Source of the DNA: Roseateles oligotrophus | GTDB lineage: Bacteria; Pseudomonadota; Gammaproteobacteria; Burkholderiales; Burkholderiaceae_C | Direction: 5' to 3' | DNA: 64,000 nt | Assembly: GCF_014204525.1 (NCBI RefSeq) | Contig: NZ_JACHLP010000002.1 | Coordinates: 1-64,000, forward strand | Part shown: positions 49,840 to 62,193 of the stretch, one piece after another | How positions within the stretch are numbered: the stretch's first letter is position 1 | How the letters are laid out: the number at the start of each line of letters is the position of its first letter | Position numbers and translations under genes: made by a program | Notes under the pieces: generated by a model | Told to the model about the DNA's origin: nothing | What the model saw: only the letters and a program-made list of their open reading frames with translations | Database searches by the model: none

Positions 49840-50727
49840 CTATGTTCTCTTGTACTTTGGCTTTGCCGGCGCTGCGTCTTCGTCTGGTTCTGTCGGTTGA
49901 GGCCGGTCGATGGCCGAGCGTTCCAGCGTATAGAGCAGATTGAGCAGCATGAACTCCTGCAGCGCCGAGACGTCTCGACCTTCGGTCATTCCGTGCGCGC
50001 GTGGGTTGCGAAACGCCCCGTAGGCACCCGTGAACAACTGGCTGCGGGCATTGTGTTCGCCGGCCGATACCTTCTTCCAGGTCAGCTTGGATCGATCGCC
50101 GACGAATGCGGTGACAAAGGCTCGGCCCTCACCCACTTCCTGGCCTAAGCGCGCCCGTACCAGGTCTTCAAGCTGGCGAAAGCCGACCATCAGCGCGTGG
50201 TCCGGATTGTTCTCAAAACCCAGGGCTGCTTGCACCAGATGGCCGTCAAGCACTCCCCATGGCATCAGCTCGGGCAAACGCCTGATGGGAGCGACCGGAC
50301 CATCGTCGTGGCGAGGGTTCGGCAACAAGTAGCCGTACCAACGTCGAGGTCGCACGGGTTCAGCCTTTTCAATGTCATCCAGATCACCCTGGGTCAACGC
50401 TGAGTCGTCGAGTCGCTCGATCAGCACCGCCTTCACCTCGATCTCTTCAACGTCGACGTCGAAGGCTTCCAGCAAGTGCAGCGTGGCTGAGAGCGTGCTC
50501 GGGCCTTCACCAGGGTAGCCAGAGCGAAACCCAGACTTCACCGCGACGGTGCCCAGTGACTCCTCTTGCAAAAGCAGTGCATGAGTCTGCCCTGCCGTCA
50601 ACAGCATGACCTGCTCGATCTGGGTCCCAGTAATCAGCAGACGCTCCACCGCTTGCATGCAACTCTTGGACACGCCCGCCAGCCCCATGTACTGGATTCC
50701 AGCGGGCCGATTCCTGTCCAGCATCAT
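49840..50727 (-). CDS. Ymh-family protein (TIGR02391-like) with HEPN-type motif
   Basis: A 295-residue protein. Residues about 165-275 match the Ymh family (VQAALGFENNPDHALMVGFRQLEDLVR..., LFTGAYGAFRNPRAHGM). The RNPRAH string fits the R-x4-H active-site pattern of HEPN nucleases, so RNase activity is possible. The N-terminal 150 residues are unassigned. ATG 50727 overlaps the hsdR stop by four bases, coupling it to the restriction operon. A guard or abortive-infection role is inference. Confidence 0.72.
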   Translation of the reverse strand: MMLDRNRPAGIQYMGLAGVSKSCMQAVERLLITGTQIEQVMLLTAGQTHALLLQEESLGTVAVKSGFRSGYPGEGPSTLSATLHLLEAFDVDVEEIEVKAVLIERLDDSALTQGDLDDIEKAEPVRPRRWYGYLLPNPRHDDGPVAPIRRLPELMPWGVLDGHLVQAALGFENNPDHALMVGFRQLEDLVRARLGQEVGEGRAFVTAFVGDRSKLTWKKVSAGEHNARSQLFTGAYGAFRNPRAHGMTEGRDVSALQEFMLLNLLYTLERSAIDRPQPTEPDEDAAPAKPKYKRT

Positions 50728-53700
50728 GCGGCCCACTTTCTGCCTCGCAGCGCGTACTCAACGGCCAAGTCATAGACCTTGTCGCACTTTTGTTTGAAGG
50801 TGCTGCGGTCGTAGCTTTGGGGCAGATCGTCGTTCAACACCCGCTCGATCTCCCCGCGAACCTGCTGCTGCGTTTGCGTGTTGTGGTGCCAGTTCTGCAC
50901 CAGCACCTTGGGTTGCTCCTCGACCAGGCGTTGCAGCAAGTGCTTGGCCGCCAGCTTGACGCGCTGCGTCTCGTCTTGCGTGAGCGGGTCTTTCTTGAGC
51001 AGGTCAAACAGCTCCAGCTCGTCTTCGCTGAGCCCTTCTCGGATGTGCCGCTCGGCTTCTTGCTGCAATTCCTGCGCGAAGGTGGTCAGCTCGTCGAAGT
51101 AGTTCTCGGTGGCCGTGGCGCCCGAGTTGTAGGCATCGATCACGTTTTGCAGGCGCTGCAGGAAGTCGGCCCGCGTGCTGTTCTGTGCCAGCATCTCGGC
51201 CAGTTTGCGCTGCAAGAAGGCTTGTAAGTCGGCGATCTGAATGTTCTTGTAGGGCGCGTTCTTGAACTCATCGCGCAGCTTGTCCACATTGACCGTGCTC
51301 AGGTTCCAGGCCTTGCCGCGCTGCACGATCTTGTATTGCGCCTCGAACTCCTTGGCCGAGAAGGTCTCGGCCTTGTCCACCACCACGCTGGCATCCAGCA
51401 AGGCCTCGATCTTGTGCACCGCGCTGTCGATGTCGGTCCCTTCGACGATGCCTTCCATCACTCCGCGCAGGTACTGGAAGGCCGACACCACCCGTCCCTT
51501 GCCGAGCCTCAGCACCTCGGGCTTGCAGGCCTCGTAAAGCGAGGAGATGGTGTTCTCGTAGACGTTGAAGGACTTGCGCTGCTCCTCACTGGCGAGCAGC
51601 GTGTTGGCAAACTCGTTGAACTGGCCCAGCTTGGTGAACACATCGCCACGATCCAGCGCCTCGTGCAGGGGCACATCCTGGCTTTGGCAAAACGCAAAGC
51701 CTTGCTCGATCGCCTCGTCCAGCAGCGCAAACAGCTGGCTCTTGTCCTGCACCGGCAGCTCTTCATCCTCCGGCCCCGCGGCATAGTCGCGCAGCGCCTT
51801 CTTCATGCGGCGGAAGACGTTGTAGTAGTCCACGATCTCGCCGTGGCGCTTGCTCACACCGTGGACCTCATACCCGCTCACCCGGTTGGCCCGCGCGATG
51901 GTCTGCATCAGCGTGTGGCCCTGCATGGGCTTGTCCAGGTAGAGCGTACTCACCGTGGGCGCGTCAAAGCCGGTCAACCACATCGCGCAGACGAACACCA
52001 GCTGCAGCGGATGCTCCGGGTCCTTGAAGTTGAACTCGATGTCGTGGCCGTGCTCGTCCAGCGCATTCATGCGCTGGCGGTGCGGCTTGATGTCCAGCTT
52101 CTTCTTGGCGAACTTCTCTTCCTCGCCCGCCTCCTCGCTGACGATCACCGCCATCTGCACCGTGCTCATCCAGGCCTTGAGTTGCTTCAGACGCTGGCGT
52201 TCCACATCGTTCTGGGTGCTGCTGATGCGGCCGTTCAGCGTCTTGATCTCGGCCTTCCACAGTGCTTGGACCTTGTCGTGCATGGTCACGGCCGTGAACT
52301 TGTCCACCGAGATGACGAGGCCCTTGCCCAGGTAGCCGCGGCGAGGGAAATGGAAAACGATGTCGCGCGCAATCGTGTCCAGCCTGTCCTCGCGCTTGAC
52401 GACCTCCATCTCCTGCGCGAAACGCTTCTCCAGCTTCTCCTGCGCCTTCTCGTCCAGGTTCTCCTCTTCCAGGATCTGGGCAAACTCCTCGCTCAGGTCC
52501 TCGTTCTGGATCAGCACCTCGGGCACGCGCTTCTCGTAAAACAGCGGCACCGTGGCACCGTCTTCCACGCTCTGCTGGAAGTTGTATTCCGAGACGTAAT
52601 CGCCAAACCAGGCATTGGTCTTGCGTGCCTTGCCCAGCAGCGGCGTGCCGGTGAAGGCCAGGAAGTTGGCCCGCGGCAGGCCGGCGCGTAGGTTCTCGGC
52701 CAGGCCGGCGTACTGCGTGCGGTGCGCTTCGTCCACGATGACGGCGATGTCGTCCCGGTCGGACAGCAGCGGGTAGTCGCGGCCCTTGGCATAGCGGAAC
52801 TTCTGGATCAGCGTGAACACCACGCGCTTGTTCTTGCCCAGCATCTCGCGCAGCTGGGCGCTGTCGCGCGGGCGCACATCGTCCTTGGGCGCCACCACGC
52901 CGGTGTGCAGGAAGTTGCGGTAGATCTGCCCGTCCAGATCGTCCCGGTCGGTCACCACCACAAAGGTGAAATTGCCGGTGAGCTTGCGAAAAATCTTGCG
53001 GGTGTAGAACACCATCGAAAAGCTCTTGCCCGAGCCCTGCGTGTGCCAGAACACACCCAGCTTGCCGCCCAGCTCGTGCCGGCGCGTGAACTGCTCGAAG
53101 GCATTGTTCACGCCCAGGAACTGGTGGTTCTGCGCGATGACCTTCTGCGTCTCGCGGTAGAACACACAGAAGTTCTCCACATAGTCCAGCAGCCGCTCGG
53201 GCTTGAGCAAGCCCAGCACCGCCCGCTCCACGCTCAGGCCCCCGGCGGCGATGGCCTTGCGGTCCAGTTGCTCCTTTTCGTCATCCACCCGCAGCCAGTT
53301 GAAGAAGTGCTCCCACTGCGCGCTGAGGCTGCCCAGCTTGGTCTCGATGCCATTGCTCAGCAAGCAGATCGCGTTGGCGGTGAACAGCTGCGGGATCTCG
53401 GCCTTGTACGTGGTGAGGTTGTCGTCAAAGGCCGCGCGCAGCTTGACATTGCTGTTCTTCAGCTCGATGAACACCAAGGGCAGGCCGTTCACATACAGCA
53501 GCACATCGGGCCGGCGGTAGCCATGCTCGCCGCGAATCCAGAGCTGGCTCACGGCCAGGTAGTGGTTGCGGCCAGCGGCCGGGGCGGGGGTGTCGAAATC
53601 GATCACCCGCAGCCGCTCGGCCACCGTCTGCCCGGCCTGCGGCCCGCTCTTGGGCTTGTAGGTGACGGGCACGCCGTCGCGGATCAGCCCGTCCATCTCC

Positions 53701-54008
53701 CGGTTGGCCGCCACCAGGCTCATGGCCGTGCGCGGCAGCAGCAGCTGGGCCATGGCCTGGTCCAGCGCATGGGCCGGGGCCTGTGGGTTCAGCCGCTCCA
53801 GCGCGGTGCGCAGCCGCTCGGCCAGGATCACCTCACGCTTATCGCTGCGGCCCGAGCCGTCGTTCAGATCATCGGCCTGGGCCGTGAAGCAGTTCAGCGC
53901 ATCGAAGCCGCACAAGTGCTGCAGCCGCTGCACCAGGGCCTGCTCGATCTCGTCTTCGCTGATGAAGATCCTGGCTTTGTTGTTGCTATTGCTCTTCGCT
54001 GCGGCCAC
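50724..54008 (-). CDS. hsdR: Type I restriction endonuclease subunit HsdR
   Basis: A 1,094-residue motor-nuclease subunit. The N-terminal nuclease has YRRPDVLLYVNGLPLVFIELKN (D...ExK). SF2 motifs follow: Walker A QGSGKSFSM (about 326), DEAHRTQY (about 423), FTGTPL as motif III. The C-terminal helical region mediates assembly with HsdM/HsdS. It translocates DNA and cleaves far from the recognition site when the site is unmodified. The ATG at 54008 is 68 bases after the hsdS stop. Length is normal for the family. Confidence 0.95.
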   Translation of the reverse strand: MAAAKSNSNNKARIFISEDEIEQALVQRLQHLCGFDALNCFTAQADDLNDGSGRSDKREVILAERLRTALERLNPQAPAHALDQAMAQLLLPRTAMSLVAANREMDGLIRDGVPVTYKPKSGPQAGQTVAERLRVIDFDTPAPAAGRNHYLAVSQLWIRGEHGYRRPDVLLYVNGLPLVFIELKNSNVKLRAAFDDNLTTYKAEIPQLFTANAICLLSNGIETKLGSLSAQWEHFFNWLRVDDEKEQLDRKAIAAGGLSVERAVLGLLKPERLLDYVENFCVFYRETQKVIAQNHQFLGVNNAFEQFTRRHELGGKLGVFWHTQGSGKSFSMVFYTRKIFRKLTGNFTFVVVTDRDDLDGQIYRNFLHTGVVAPKDDVRPRDSAQLREMLGKNKRVVFTLIQKFRYAKGRDYPLLSDRDDIAVIVDEAHRTQYAGLAENLRAGLPRANFLAFTGTPLLGKARKTNAWFGDYVSEYNFQQSVEDGATVPLFYEKRVPEVLIQNEDLSEEFAQILEEENLDEKAQEKLEKRFAQEMEVVKREDRLDTIARDIVFHFPRRGYLGKGLVISVDKFTAVTMHDKVQALWKAEIKTLNGRISSTQNDVERQRLKQLKAWMSTVQMAVIVSEEAGEEEKFAKKKLDIKPHRQRMNALDEHGHDIEFNFKDPEHPLQLVFVCAMWLTGFDAPTVSTLYLDKPMQGHTLMQTIARANRVSGYEVHGVSKRHGEIVDYYNVFRRMKKALRDYAAGPEDEELPVQDKSQLFALLDEAIEQGFAFCQSQDVPLHEALDRGDVFTKLGQFNEFANTLLASEEQRKSFNVYENTISSLYEACKPEVLRLGKGRVVSAFQYLRGVMEGIVEGTDIDSAVHKIEALLDASVVVDKAETFSAKEFEAQYKIVQRGKAWNLSTVNVDKLRDEFKNAPYKNIQIADLQAFLQRKLAEMLAQNSTRADFLQRLQNVIDAYNSGATATENYFDELTTFAQELQQEAERHIREGLSEDELELFDLLKKDPLTQDETQRVKLAAKHLLQRLVEEQPKVLVQNWHHNTQTQQQVRGEIERVLNDDLPQSYDRSTFKQKCDKVYDLAVEYALRGRKWAA

Positions 54009-54076
54009 GGCACCTCCCTGGTGTTGCCGGTTGGATTGAAGAAGACGGAACGACTTTTATTCTTGGAAATGAAAAC

Positions 54077-55474
54077 CTAACGGTTCATTGTTACAGCTTC
54101 TGCTCGCGCTGGCGCCACCTCTGCGGGCGGCTGCTTCTCGTCTTGCATGCTGGGCGGGAACTGGATGTTCAATTGACCGACGCGGAGTTTGCCGGAGATC
54201 AGACGGGGGAGCAGGGCGTCGCGCGTCCTCGTCAAATGCAAGTTAGCTCGGGCGAGCGAGTCGCGCTGTTCATTCAGGGGCTCGACCAGCTTGCAGAATT
54301 CAGCTTGCAGGTCCGTATCGGGCACGAGCACTGTCTGATTCGCTATGAACGCCTCGAACTGATAGTTGCTGATGCCCGTCGATTGAACTTGGTAAAGACC
54401 AACAAGTCCGCTGTCGTAGTACATCTTCAGGAAGTACTTCATCCATAGCGGCGCAACAACGGCCTGGTCGAATCGGATCAACTTGCAAAAACTGGCGCAG
54501 ATGGCCGGCTCATCAAGGTGCTCCAACAGCTGGGCAGACACCATCAGGTTTCGGCCCAGCAGTTGATTGGTACTCCCTCCGGAAACTTCAAACACGAAAT
54601 CGCCGGCTGCCAAAGTTCTGGAAGCCAGGGCTGACGTCTTGTGGAATCGGTAAACGAAATCAGTCCAGTCACCGCCTTGGATAGCCGGGAGATCTGTTCC
54701 TCGAAAGACGAACGCTCCGTCGGGGCAAGTCGTCGTGGCTTGTTCCTCTCCCCAGCCCCCGCCTATGTAGTGCAGGATGAGGCTCCGAAGCGGCTTGCTC
54801 GCCCAGCCAGCGGGCACACCATTCGAAGACGGTTTTCCGCCCACACCAGGAAACCGCATCCGCACAAACCACTCGCGGTAGATTTCTTCGGCCATGGACT
54901 CCAGCAAGGCGATGCGACGCTTGTTGTTGGCGATCAGGTCGTCGTAGCTCTTGAGCGTCGCAGCGATCTTGGGCTGTGCAGCTTTTTGGTGGAGCGTCAG
55001 TCGAGTCTTGGTGCGGAAAGCGGTGAACTGGAACCGAGCGACGCCGGTGTGCTGCAGGTTGAACACACCCATGTACCCGGAGGCATAGAGCGCCTGGAGC
55101 ACGTAGTACAGATAAACCGGGTGAGCCTTGTCTTTGTCGACGCGCAGATGTCGAGCGAAGCTCGAACACAGCACAGGCTTACCACCTCGGGAGTCCAGGA
55201 GTTCCTTGGTGATGAGCGCTGTTCGGCCTGTTGATTGCTTGGCGGTGCCTCCGGCCGTTTCAATCAAGATGTCGTCGGCCTGTAGTGCCTTGCGGGCTAC
55301 CAGATGCTCTGGAATCCAGCGCTGCGGCAAGACGATGGCGGGCGCGTGCAGATCGGCGAAATCCGTACCCCGGATAACGTCGCAAAGTACATGCCCCGGT
55401 GCTTCTTGCCCCTCACCCCACTCGCCGTCCTTGGTTTCCGCGATGAGATTTGAGAAGAGGATGGGTTCTTGCAT
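54077..55474 (-). CDS. hsdS: Type I restriction specificity subunit HsdS
   Basis: A 465-residue subunit that sets the recognition sequence of both methylation and cleavage. Two target-recognition domains are visible (about 1-165 and 230-390), each ending in a helical spacer (KAAQPKIAATLKSYDDLIANNKRRIALLESMAEEI and EPLNEQRDSLARANLHLTRTRDALLPRLISG), as expected for a bipartite target. The ATG at 55474 forms TGATG with the hsdM stop; a GTG at 55477 is also possible. Base composition looks less GC-rich than the neighbours, typical of variable hsdS regions. Confidence 0.93.
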   Translation of the reverse strand: MQEPILFSNLIAETKDGEWGEGQEAPGHVLCDVIRGTDFADLHAPAIVLPQRWIPEHLVARKALQADDILIETAGGTAKQSTGRTALITKELLDSRGGKPVLCSSFARHLRVDKDKAHPVYLYYVLQALYASGYMGVFNLQHTGVARFQFTAFRTKTRLTLHQKAAQPKIAATLKSYDDLIANNKRRIALLESMAEEIYREWFVRMRFPGVGGKPSSNGVPAGWASKPLRSLILHYIGGGWGEEQATTTCPDGAFVFRGTDLPAIQGGDWTDFVYRFHKTSALASRTLAAGDFVFEVSGGSTNQLLGRNLMVSAQLLEHLDEPAICASFCKLIRFDQAVVAPLWMKYFLKMYYDSGLVGLYQVQSTGISNYQFEAFIANQTVLVPDTDLQAEFCKLVEPLNEQRDSLARANLHLTRTRDALLPRLISGKLRVGQLNIQFPPSMQDEKQPPAEVAPARAEAVTMNR

Positions 55475-57606
55475 CACGTCGGCAGTTCCTCACCCAACAA
55501 GATCGCGACATTGCCGCTGATCGTGCCCTGGAGCACTTGTGCCACATCACTCAGTTCTTGAAGGTGATCGCGTGCGGCGGCGAGGTCAGTCAGAAACTCC
55601 TCCTCCGTCTTCCCATCCTCCTCAATCACCACCCCCACATAACGCCCCGGGTTCAGTGACCAATCCTGCTCGGCAATCTCCTCGCGGCTGGCCAGCTTGC
55701 ACAAGCCAGTGACGTCCTCATACACCGCCTTGGGAAAGCGCTCCTGCAGCCAGCTCACATGCTGGTAAAAAAGCTCGGCGGCTTTCAGTTCCTCATGCAG
55801 GGCCTGCACCGCCAGCTTGACCGCCTTGGTCTGGCGGTTGGCGGTGGCGCGCTTGCCTTCCAGCTTGGCGGCCTCGGCCTTGCGCTTGTCCATCTCGCGG
55901 ATGGCTTTGTCGAGCTGCTTGACGGCGGCATGCAGGCCGCTGAAGAAGGGGGTGAACTGGGCGCGCAGCGCCTGCTGGGCGCTGTTGCGCTCGTCGATCT
56001 TGCTGCGCTGCTGGCCGCGCGTGCGTTCGTGTTGCGCCTGGGCCTGCTGCAGCGTGGCCAGATCGGCCCATTGCGCCTGCAACGCGGCAATCGCCTCACG
56101 GGCGGCCTGGTTGGCCGCGGCATCCGCAGCAGCTTCCTCGGCCAGCGCGCTCAGCAGGTGTTCGCTCAAGGCGGGCAGGTGCTCGGCGGCTTCCTGCAGC
56201 TGGGCCATGCCTTGATGCAGATAACGGTCCACCAGGTCCACAAACTCTTGGCGCCGGCCCTTGTGCAGGCGAGGGATGATGGCGATGTTCTGAATCTGCT
56301 CGTCGCTGAGCTCGCGGTGGGCGCGGTCCACCTGGGTGAAGATGTTGCGGGCGTCGATGAAGAGCAGCTTGTCATCGGCCCGTTCACCCTTGTCGAAGAA
56401 CCACAACGTGGCCGGCAAGGTGACCGTGTAGAACAGATTGGACGGCAGGGTGAGCATGCCGTAGATCAGGTTTTGCTCGATCAGCGTCTTGCGGATTTCG
56501 GCCTCGGAGTGGCGCGCATCGCTGGCCGAGTTGGCCATCACCAGCGCGGCGCGACCGCCGGGCTTGAGCGAGGTGGCGAAGAGGTTGATCCAGAGGTAGT
56601 TGCCGTTGGGCACGGTTTGGACAGCTTTTTCCTTGCCGTCCTTGCTCTCTGACTTCTTGGCCTTGGTCTTGTTGCGGGGCACGCCGTAGGTGTTGAAGCG
56701 GCGGTCTTTTTCCACCGCGTCCAGCGTCACATCGTCCACGTTGAAGGGCGGGTTGGCCATCACATAGTCAAACGCGCCGAAAGCGTTGAAGGGGTCTTCG
56801 TAATAGGTGTTGGCCTGCTTGATGTCGCCGCGCAGATTGTTCACGGCGAGGTTCATCTTGGCGAGCTTGACGGTCTCCAGCGTCTTCTCGGTGCCACAGA
56901 CGAACACGTCTAGATCGGCCGCCTTGTCGGTCTGGTGTTGGGCGATGAAGTCGGCCGATTGCACAAACATGCCGCCCGAGCCGCAGGCGGGGTCGAAGAC
57001 CTTGCCGCCGTGGGGCTCGATGATCTCGGTCATCAGCTTGACGACGGAGCGCGGCGTGAAGAACTCGCCGCCACCCTGGCCCTCGCTGAGCGCGAAGTTG
57101 GCCAGGAAGTATTCGTAAATTTGGCCAAACACATCGCCCGAGGCATCGACCGGGATGTCGGAGAAGAGCTTGAGCAGGTCCTTGGGGATGTGCTTGTTCT
57201 TGGAGCTGCGGGTGAAACGGTCGTATTCCTCCTGCGGCAGCACGCCCAGCAGCTCGGGCTTGGTGTTCTCGATGCTGGCCATCGCGCGGCGAACGGCCTG
57301 AGCGATGTTTTCCTTCTCGGGCAGCTTGAGCAGGTAGTCGTAACGGGCGTGGGGCTTCAGGTAGAAGCCGCATTTTTCGATGGCGATGTCTTCCTCGCTG
57401 CGCTCGGCGCGAGTGCCCTGCAGCTTTTTGTAGGCCTGCTCGATGGCGGCCTCGTGCTGGCGGAATTTGTTGTCGGCGAACTTCAGGAAGATCAGGCCCA
57501 GCACCGGGGTGCTGTACTCGCTGGCCTTGAGGTCGGAGTTGGCGCGTAGTTTGTCCGCAGCGGCCCAGAGGTCGGCTTCGAGTTTTTTGAGTTGTTCGCG
57601 GTTCAT
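55474..57606 (-). CDS. hsdM: Type I N6-adenine DNA methyltransferase subunit HsdM
   Basis: A 710-residue methyltransferase. The N-terminal helical HsdM_N region (LEADLWAAADKLRANSDLKASEYSTPVLGLIFLKFAD) precedes the N6_Mtase domain with motif I DPACGSGGMF (about 207) and motif IV NPPFN (about 285). It methylates adenines in the sequence defined by HsdS and protects host DNA. The long C-terminal extension (about 480-710) includes coiled-coil and a final segment with EQDWSLNPGRYVGV, common in larger HsdM proteins. Confidence 0.95.
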   Translation of the reverse strand: MNREQLKKLEADLWAAADKLRANSDLKASEYSTPVLGLIFLKFADNKFRQHEAAIEQAYKKLQGTRAERSEEDIAIEKCGFYLKPHARYDYLLKLPEKENIAQAVRRAMASIENTKPELLGVLPQEEYDRFTRSSKNKHIPKDLLKLFSDIPVDASGDVFGQIYEYFLANFALSEGQGGGEFFTPRSVVKLMTEIIEPHGGKVFDPACGSGGMFVQSADFIAQHQTDKAADLDVFVCGTEKTLETVKLAKMNLAVNNLRGDIKQANTYYEDPFNAFGAFDYVMANPPFNVDDVTLDAVEKDRRFNTYGVPRNKTKAKKSESKDGKEKAVQTVPNGNYLWINLFATSLKPGGRAALVMANSASDARHSEAEIRKTLIEQNLIYGMLTLPSNLFYTVTLPATLWFFDKGERADDKLLFIDARNIFTQVDRAHRELSDEQIQNIAIIPRLHKGRRQEFVDLVDRYLHQGMAQLQEAAEHLPALSEHLLSALAEEAAADAAANQAAREAIAALQAQWADLATLQQAQAQHERTRGQQRSKIDERNSAQQALRAQFTPFFSGLHAAVKQLDKAIREMDKRKAEAAKLEGKRATANRQTKAVKLAVQALHEELKAAELFYQHVSWLQERFPKAVYEDVTGLCKLASREEIAEQDWSLNPGRYVGVVIEEDGKTEEEFLTDLAAARDHLQELSDVAQVLQGTISGNVAILLGEELPT

Positions 57607-57627
57607 GAATGAGGGCAGGCGTGGGGC

Positions 57628-57798
57628 TCAGGCCCAGTAGTGGACGTACTCGGCAAGCTTGTTGCTGAACTCTGAGGCGTCCATCTTGCTGCGCAAGATG
57701 TCAGTGGCTTTGAAGAGGTGGCGTTCCAGCCGTTTGATGGTGAAGGTTTCGATGGCTGATTCGGTGAGTATGCGGGCTCTCTTGCATTGCGCCTCTCT
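57628..57798 (-). pseudogene. Remnant of an hsdM-like N-terminus
   Basis: Between hsdM and the AlbA_2 gene the minus strand encodes RLERHLFKATDILRSKMDAS followed by EF, NKLAEYVHYWA and a stop (TGA at 57628-57630). This resembles the N-terminal helix of another HsdM subfamily (LERHLFKAADILRGxMDASEFK). No usable start codon is present after the preceding stop near 57800, and the methyltransferase core is absent. It is probably a leftover of an earlier or deleted hsd operon. Confidence 0.55.
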
Positions 57799-57882
57799 TT
57801 AAAGAAAAACCAATGCTTGGTGGCAAAGAGGGACTAAATATTTGATTCAAAAGAGTTTTTCTGCGCAACGCGACAGGCTCTC

Positions 57883-59562
57883 TCATAAATCTCTCATAGA
57901 TGAGTCCGCATTTAAGAGAGCCCAAGAAGGTTGCCCATCAGTTCCCGTGTTGGTGATTTGGCCTTTGCGCCGAAGCTCGGTGAGCAAATTACCTACCTTC
58001 GCCTTGCGTTGCTTGTCGCTCATCCAATCCGGCAGCTTGTTCCAGAGCAGTTCGTCAATGTCCTTGCGCGCCAGCGAGCCGTGCTCTTTTACTGCCTTGC
58101 AAATCAGGTCTAGGTAGTACTGTTTATCGAATGCTAGGTTCTTGCTGTAGCTGGCCTTCTGGCCGGTCTGCTGCGCCAGCGACTTGGCAATAAAGTAGTT
58201 GGGCTTGCGCCCCTCGATCAGGCCGCCAGTCTTCAGGCGGCGCTCTTCATCGGCATTCAAGGCATGGCGCTTCTGCACCTTGTCCAGCGCCATGATGTCC
58301 GGCAAGGCCAGGCCGCCATCGCGGGCCAGCATGCGGGCGTAGTCCATGTCTAGCACCTTGCCAGTCAGCGTGAGCTGCACTCGGGTACCCGACAAGTCGT
58401 AATCCGGCATCGGGAAAAAACGCTGCCTTTGAAACATGAAAAGCTTGCGGATGCCCCCGCCCGCAGTGTCAACCATCTTCAGATTGAACATGGCCGTTGC
58501 CAGAAAGCGGTTGCGGTAGTGCTCCTCGGGGGCGTCTTCCATCACCACGCGTTGAACGTCGCCCGGCACAAAGCTTCCCTTGTTGGTGAAGCTCAGGCTC
58601 TCTTCCCGCTCCACCACGTTGATACGGCCGGCCAGCGTGTAGTCCTGATGCGCGATGCAGTTGTTCAATGCCTCACGGATCGCATAGGGCTCGTACTGGT
58701 CAATTTCCTCCGGAAACAGCGTGCCTTCGCGGATATAGCGGTACTTGAGGTTGCGGATCTTGGCGTAGACCTTGTCCACTGCCAGCAGCAGCGGCATGCC
58801 AAACACGGCGTAGTCACGGTCATTGCCCGCATGATCCTTGAGTATCCAGCGGATCTTGGCCTCTGCGGGCAGCAAGAAGTGCTCCGCTTCTTCCCGGCCA
58901 AGCAACAGCAGCGAGGCCCGCGTCTGCTTGCCTTTGATCGTCAGTTTGGCCTTGTTCAAAAAGGTAGAGTCATCCCAAGCATCTACCTCAGCAGCCTTGT
59001 CGGCGAATTTGGCTCTGTAGTTGCGGCGGGCCACCACCAAGGCTTCTTCATCCAGATCAGCCAAGCTGGCTTCTGGCACGATGACGGCACTCCAGTCATC
59101 CACGGTGGATTGGGCCCGGATGCGCTCGATCTCTTCCAAGTTCAGGGGGCCTAGCTCTTCCCCATCGCGCCCGTAATAGTGCCCATCAAAAGCGACTGGC
59201 AGTCCTCGGGGGGAGGCAGGAATCTCAAGCATGACGACCCGGCCTTCGGGCCGGAACACCTCGTGAATCTCGACGAAGGTGATGTGGTTCGTCGTCTTGC
59301 TGGCGATCTCACCCTTCAGGTGGTCCAAGTCTTTGCGCGCCGGTCGGAAGGCTGAGCCCACCACTTGTCGCCGATCATTGACGCCAAACACCAGCCAAGC
59401 CGCAGCCGCACCTTTTAGATTTGCCTCATTGCACAGCGCAGAAAAGTACCTCCCCAATTTTGAGAAGTCATAGCTGTTCTTGGCCTCTTTGAACTCGACC
59501 ACCTCGTTTTCGGCGGTCAGCGCCAACAGGCTATCCAGCTTCGCGTTGATGTCTAGGCTCAT
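57883..59562 (-). CDS. AlbA_2 (Schlafen-like) ATP-binding/HTH protein
   Basis: A 559-residue protein. The N-terminal AlbA_2 domain (about 8-150) contains ENEVVEFKEAKNSYDFSKLGRYFSALCNEANLKGAAAAWLVFGVND. A HATPase-like/COG2865 central region has EALNNCIAHQDY and IRKLFMFQ; the C-terminus (KVGNLLTELRRKGQI) is winged-helix like. Such genes are often upstream of type I R-M operons and in defence islands, with uncertain function. It starts nine bases after gyrB's stop, so it could be read from the gyrB transcript. Confidence 0.85.
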   Translation of the reverse strand: MSLDINAKLDSLLALTAENEVVEFKEAKNSYDFSKLGRYFSALCNEANLKGAAAAWLVFGVNDRRQVVGSAFRPARKDLDHLKGEIASKTTNHITFVEIHEVFRPEGRVVMLEIPASPRGLPVAFDGHYYGRDGEELGPLNLEEIERIRAQSTVDDWSAVIVPEASLADLDEEALVVARRNYRAKFADKAAEVDAWDDSTFLNKAKLTIKGKQTRASLLLLGREEAEHFLLPAEAKIRWILKDHAGNDRDYAVFGMPLLLAVDKVYAKIRNLKYRYIREGTLFPEEIDQYEPYAIREALNNCIAHQDYTLAGRINVVEREESLSFTNKGSFVPGDVQRVVMEDAPEEHYRNRFLATAMFNLKMVDTAGGGIRKLFMFQRQRFFPMPDYDLSGTRVQLTLTGKVLDMDYARMLARDGGLALPDIMALDKVQKRHALNADEERRLKTGGLIEGRKPNYFIAKSLAQQTGQKASYSKNLAFDKQYYLDLICKAVKEHGSLARKDIDELLWNKLPDWMSDKQRKAKVGNLLTELRRKGQITNTGTDGQPSWALLNADSSMRDL

Positions 59563-59571
59563 ACCGACAGA

Positions 59572-62181
<2,610 letters not shown>

Positions 62182-62193
62182 TTAAAAGCACTG

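Noticed and set aside
57701-57925. Small minus-strand frame overlapping the end of the AlbA_2 gene
   Set aside because: Its reading frame has no motif, whereas the neighbouring frame gives the HsdM-like remnant.
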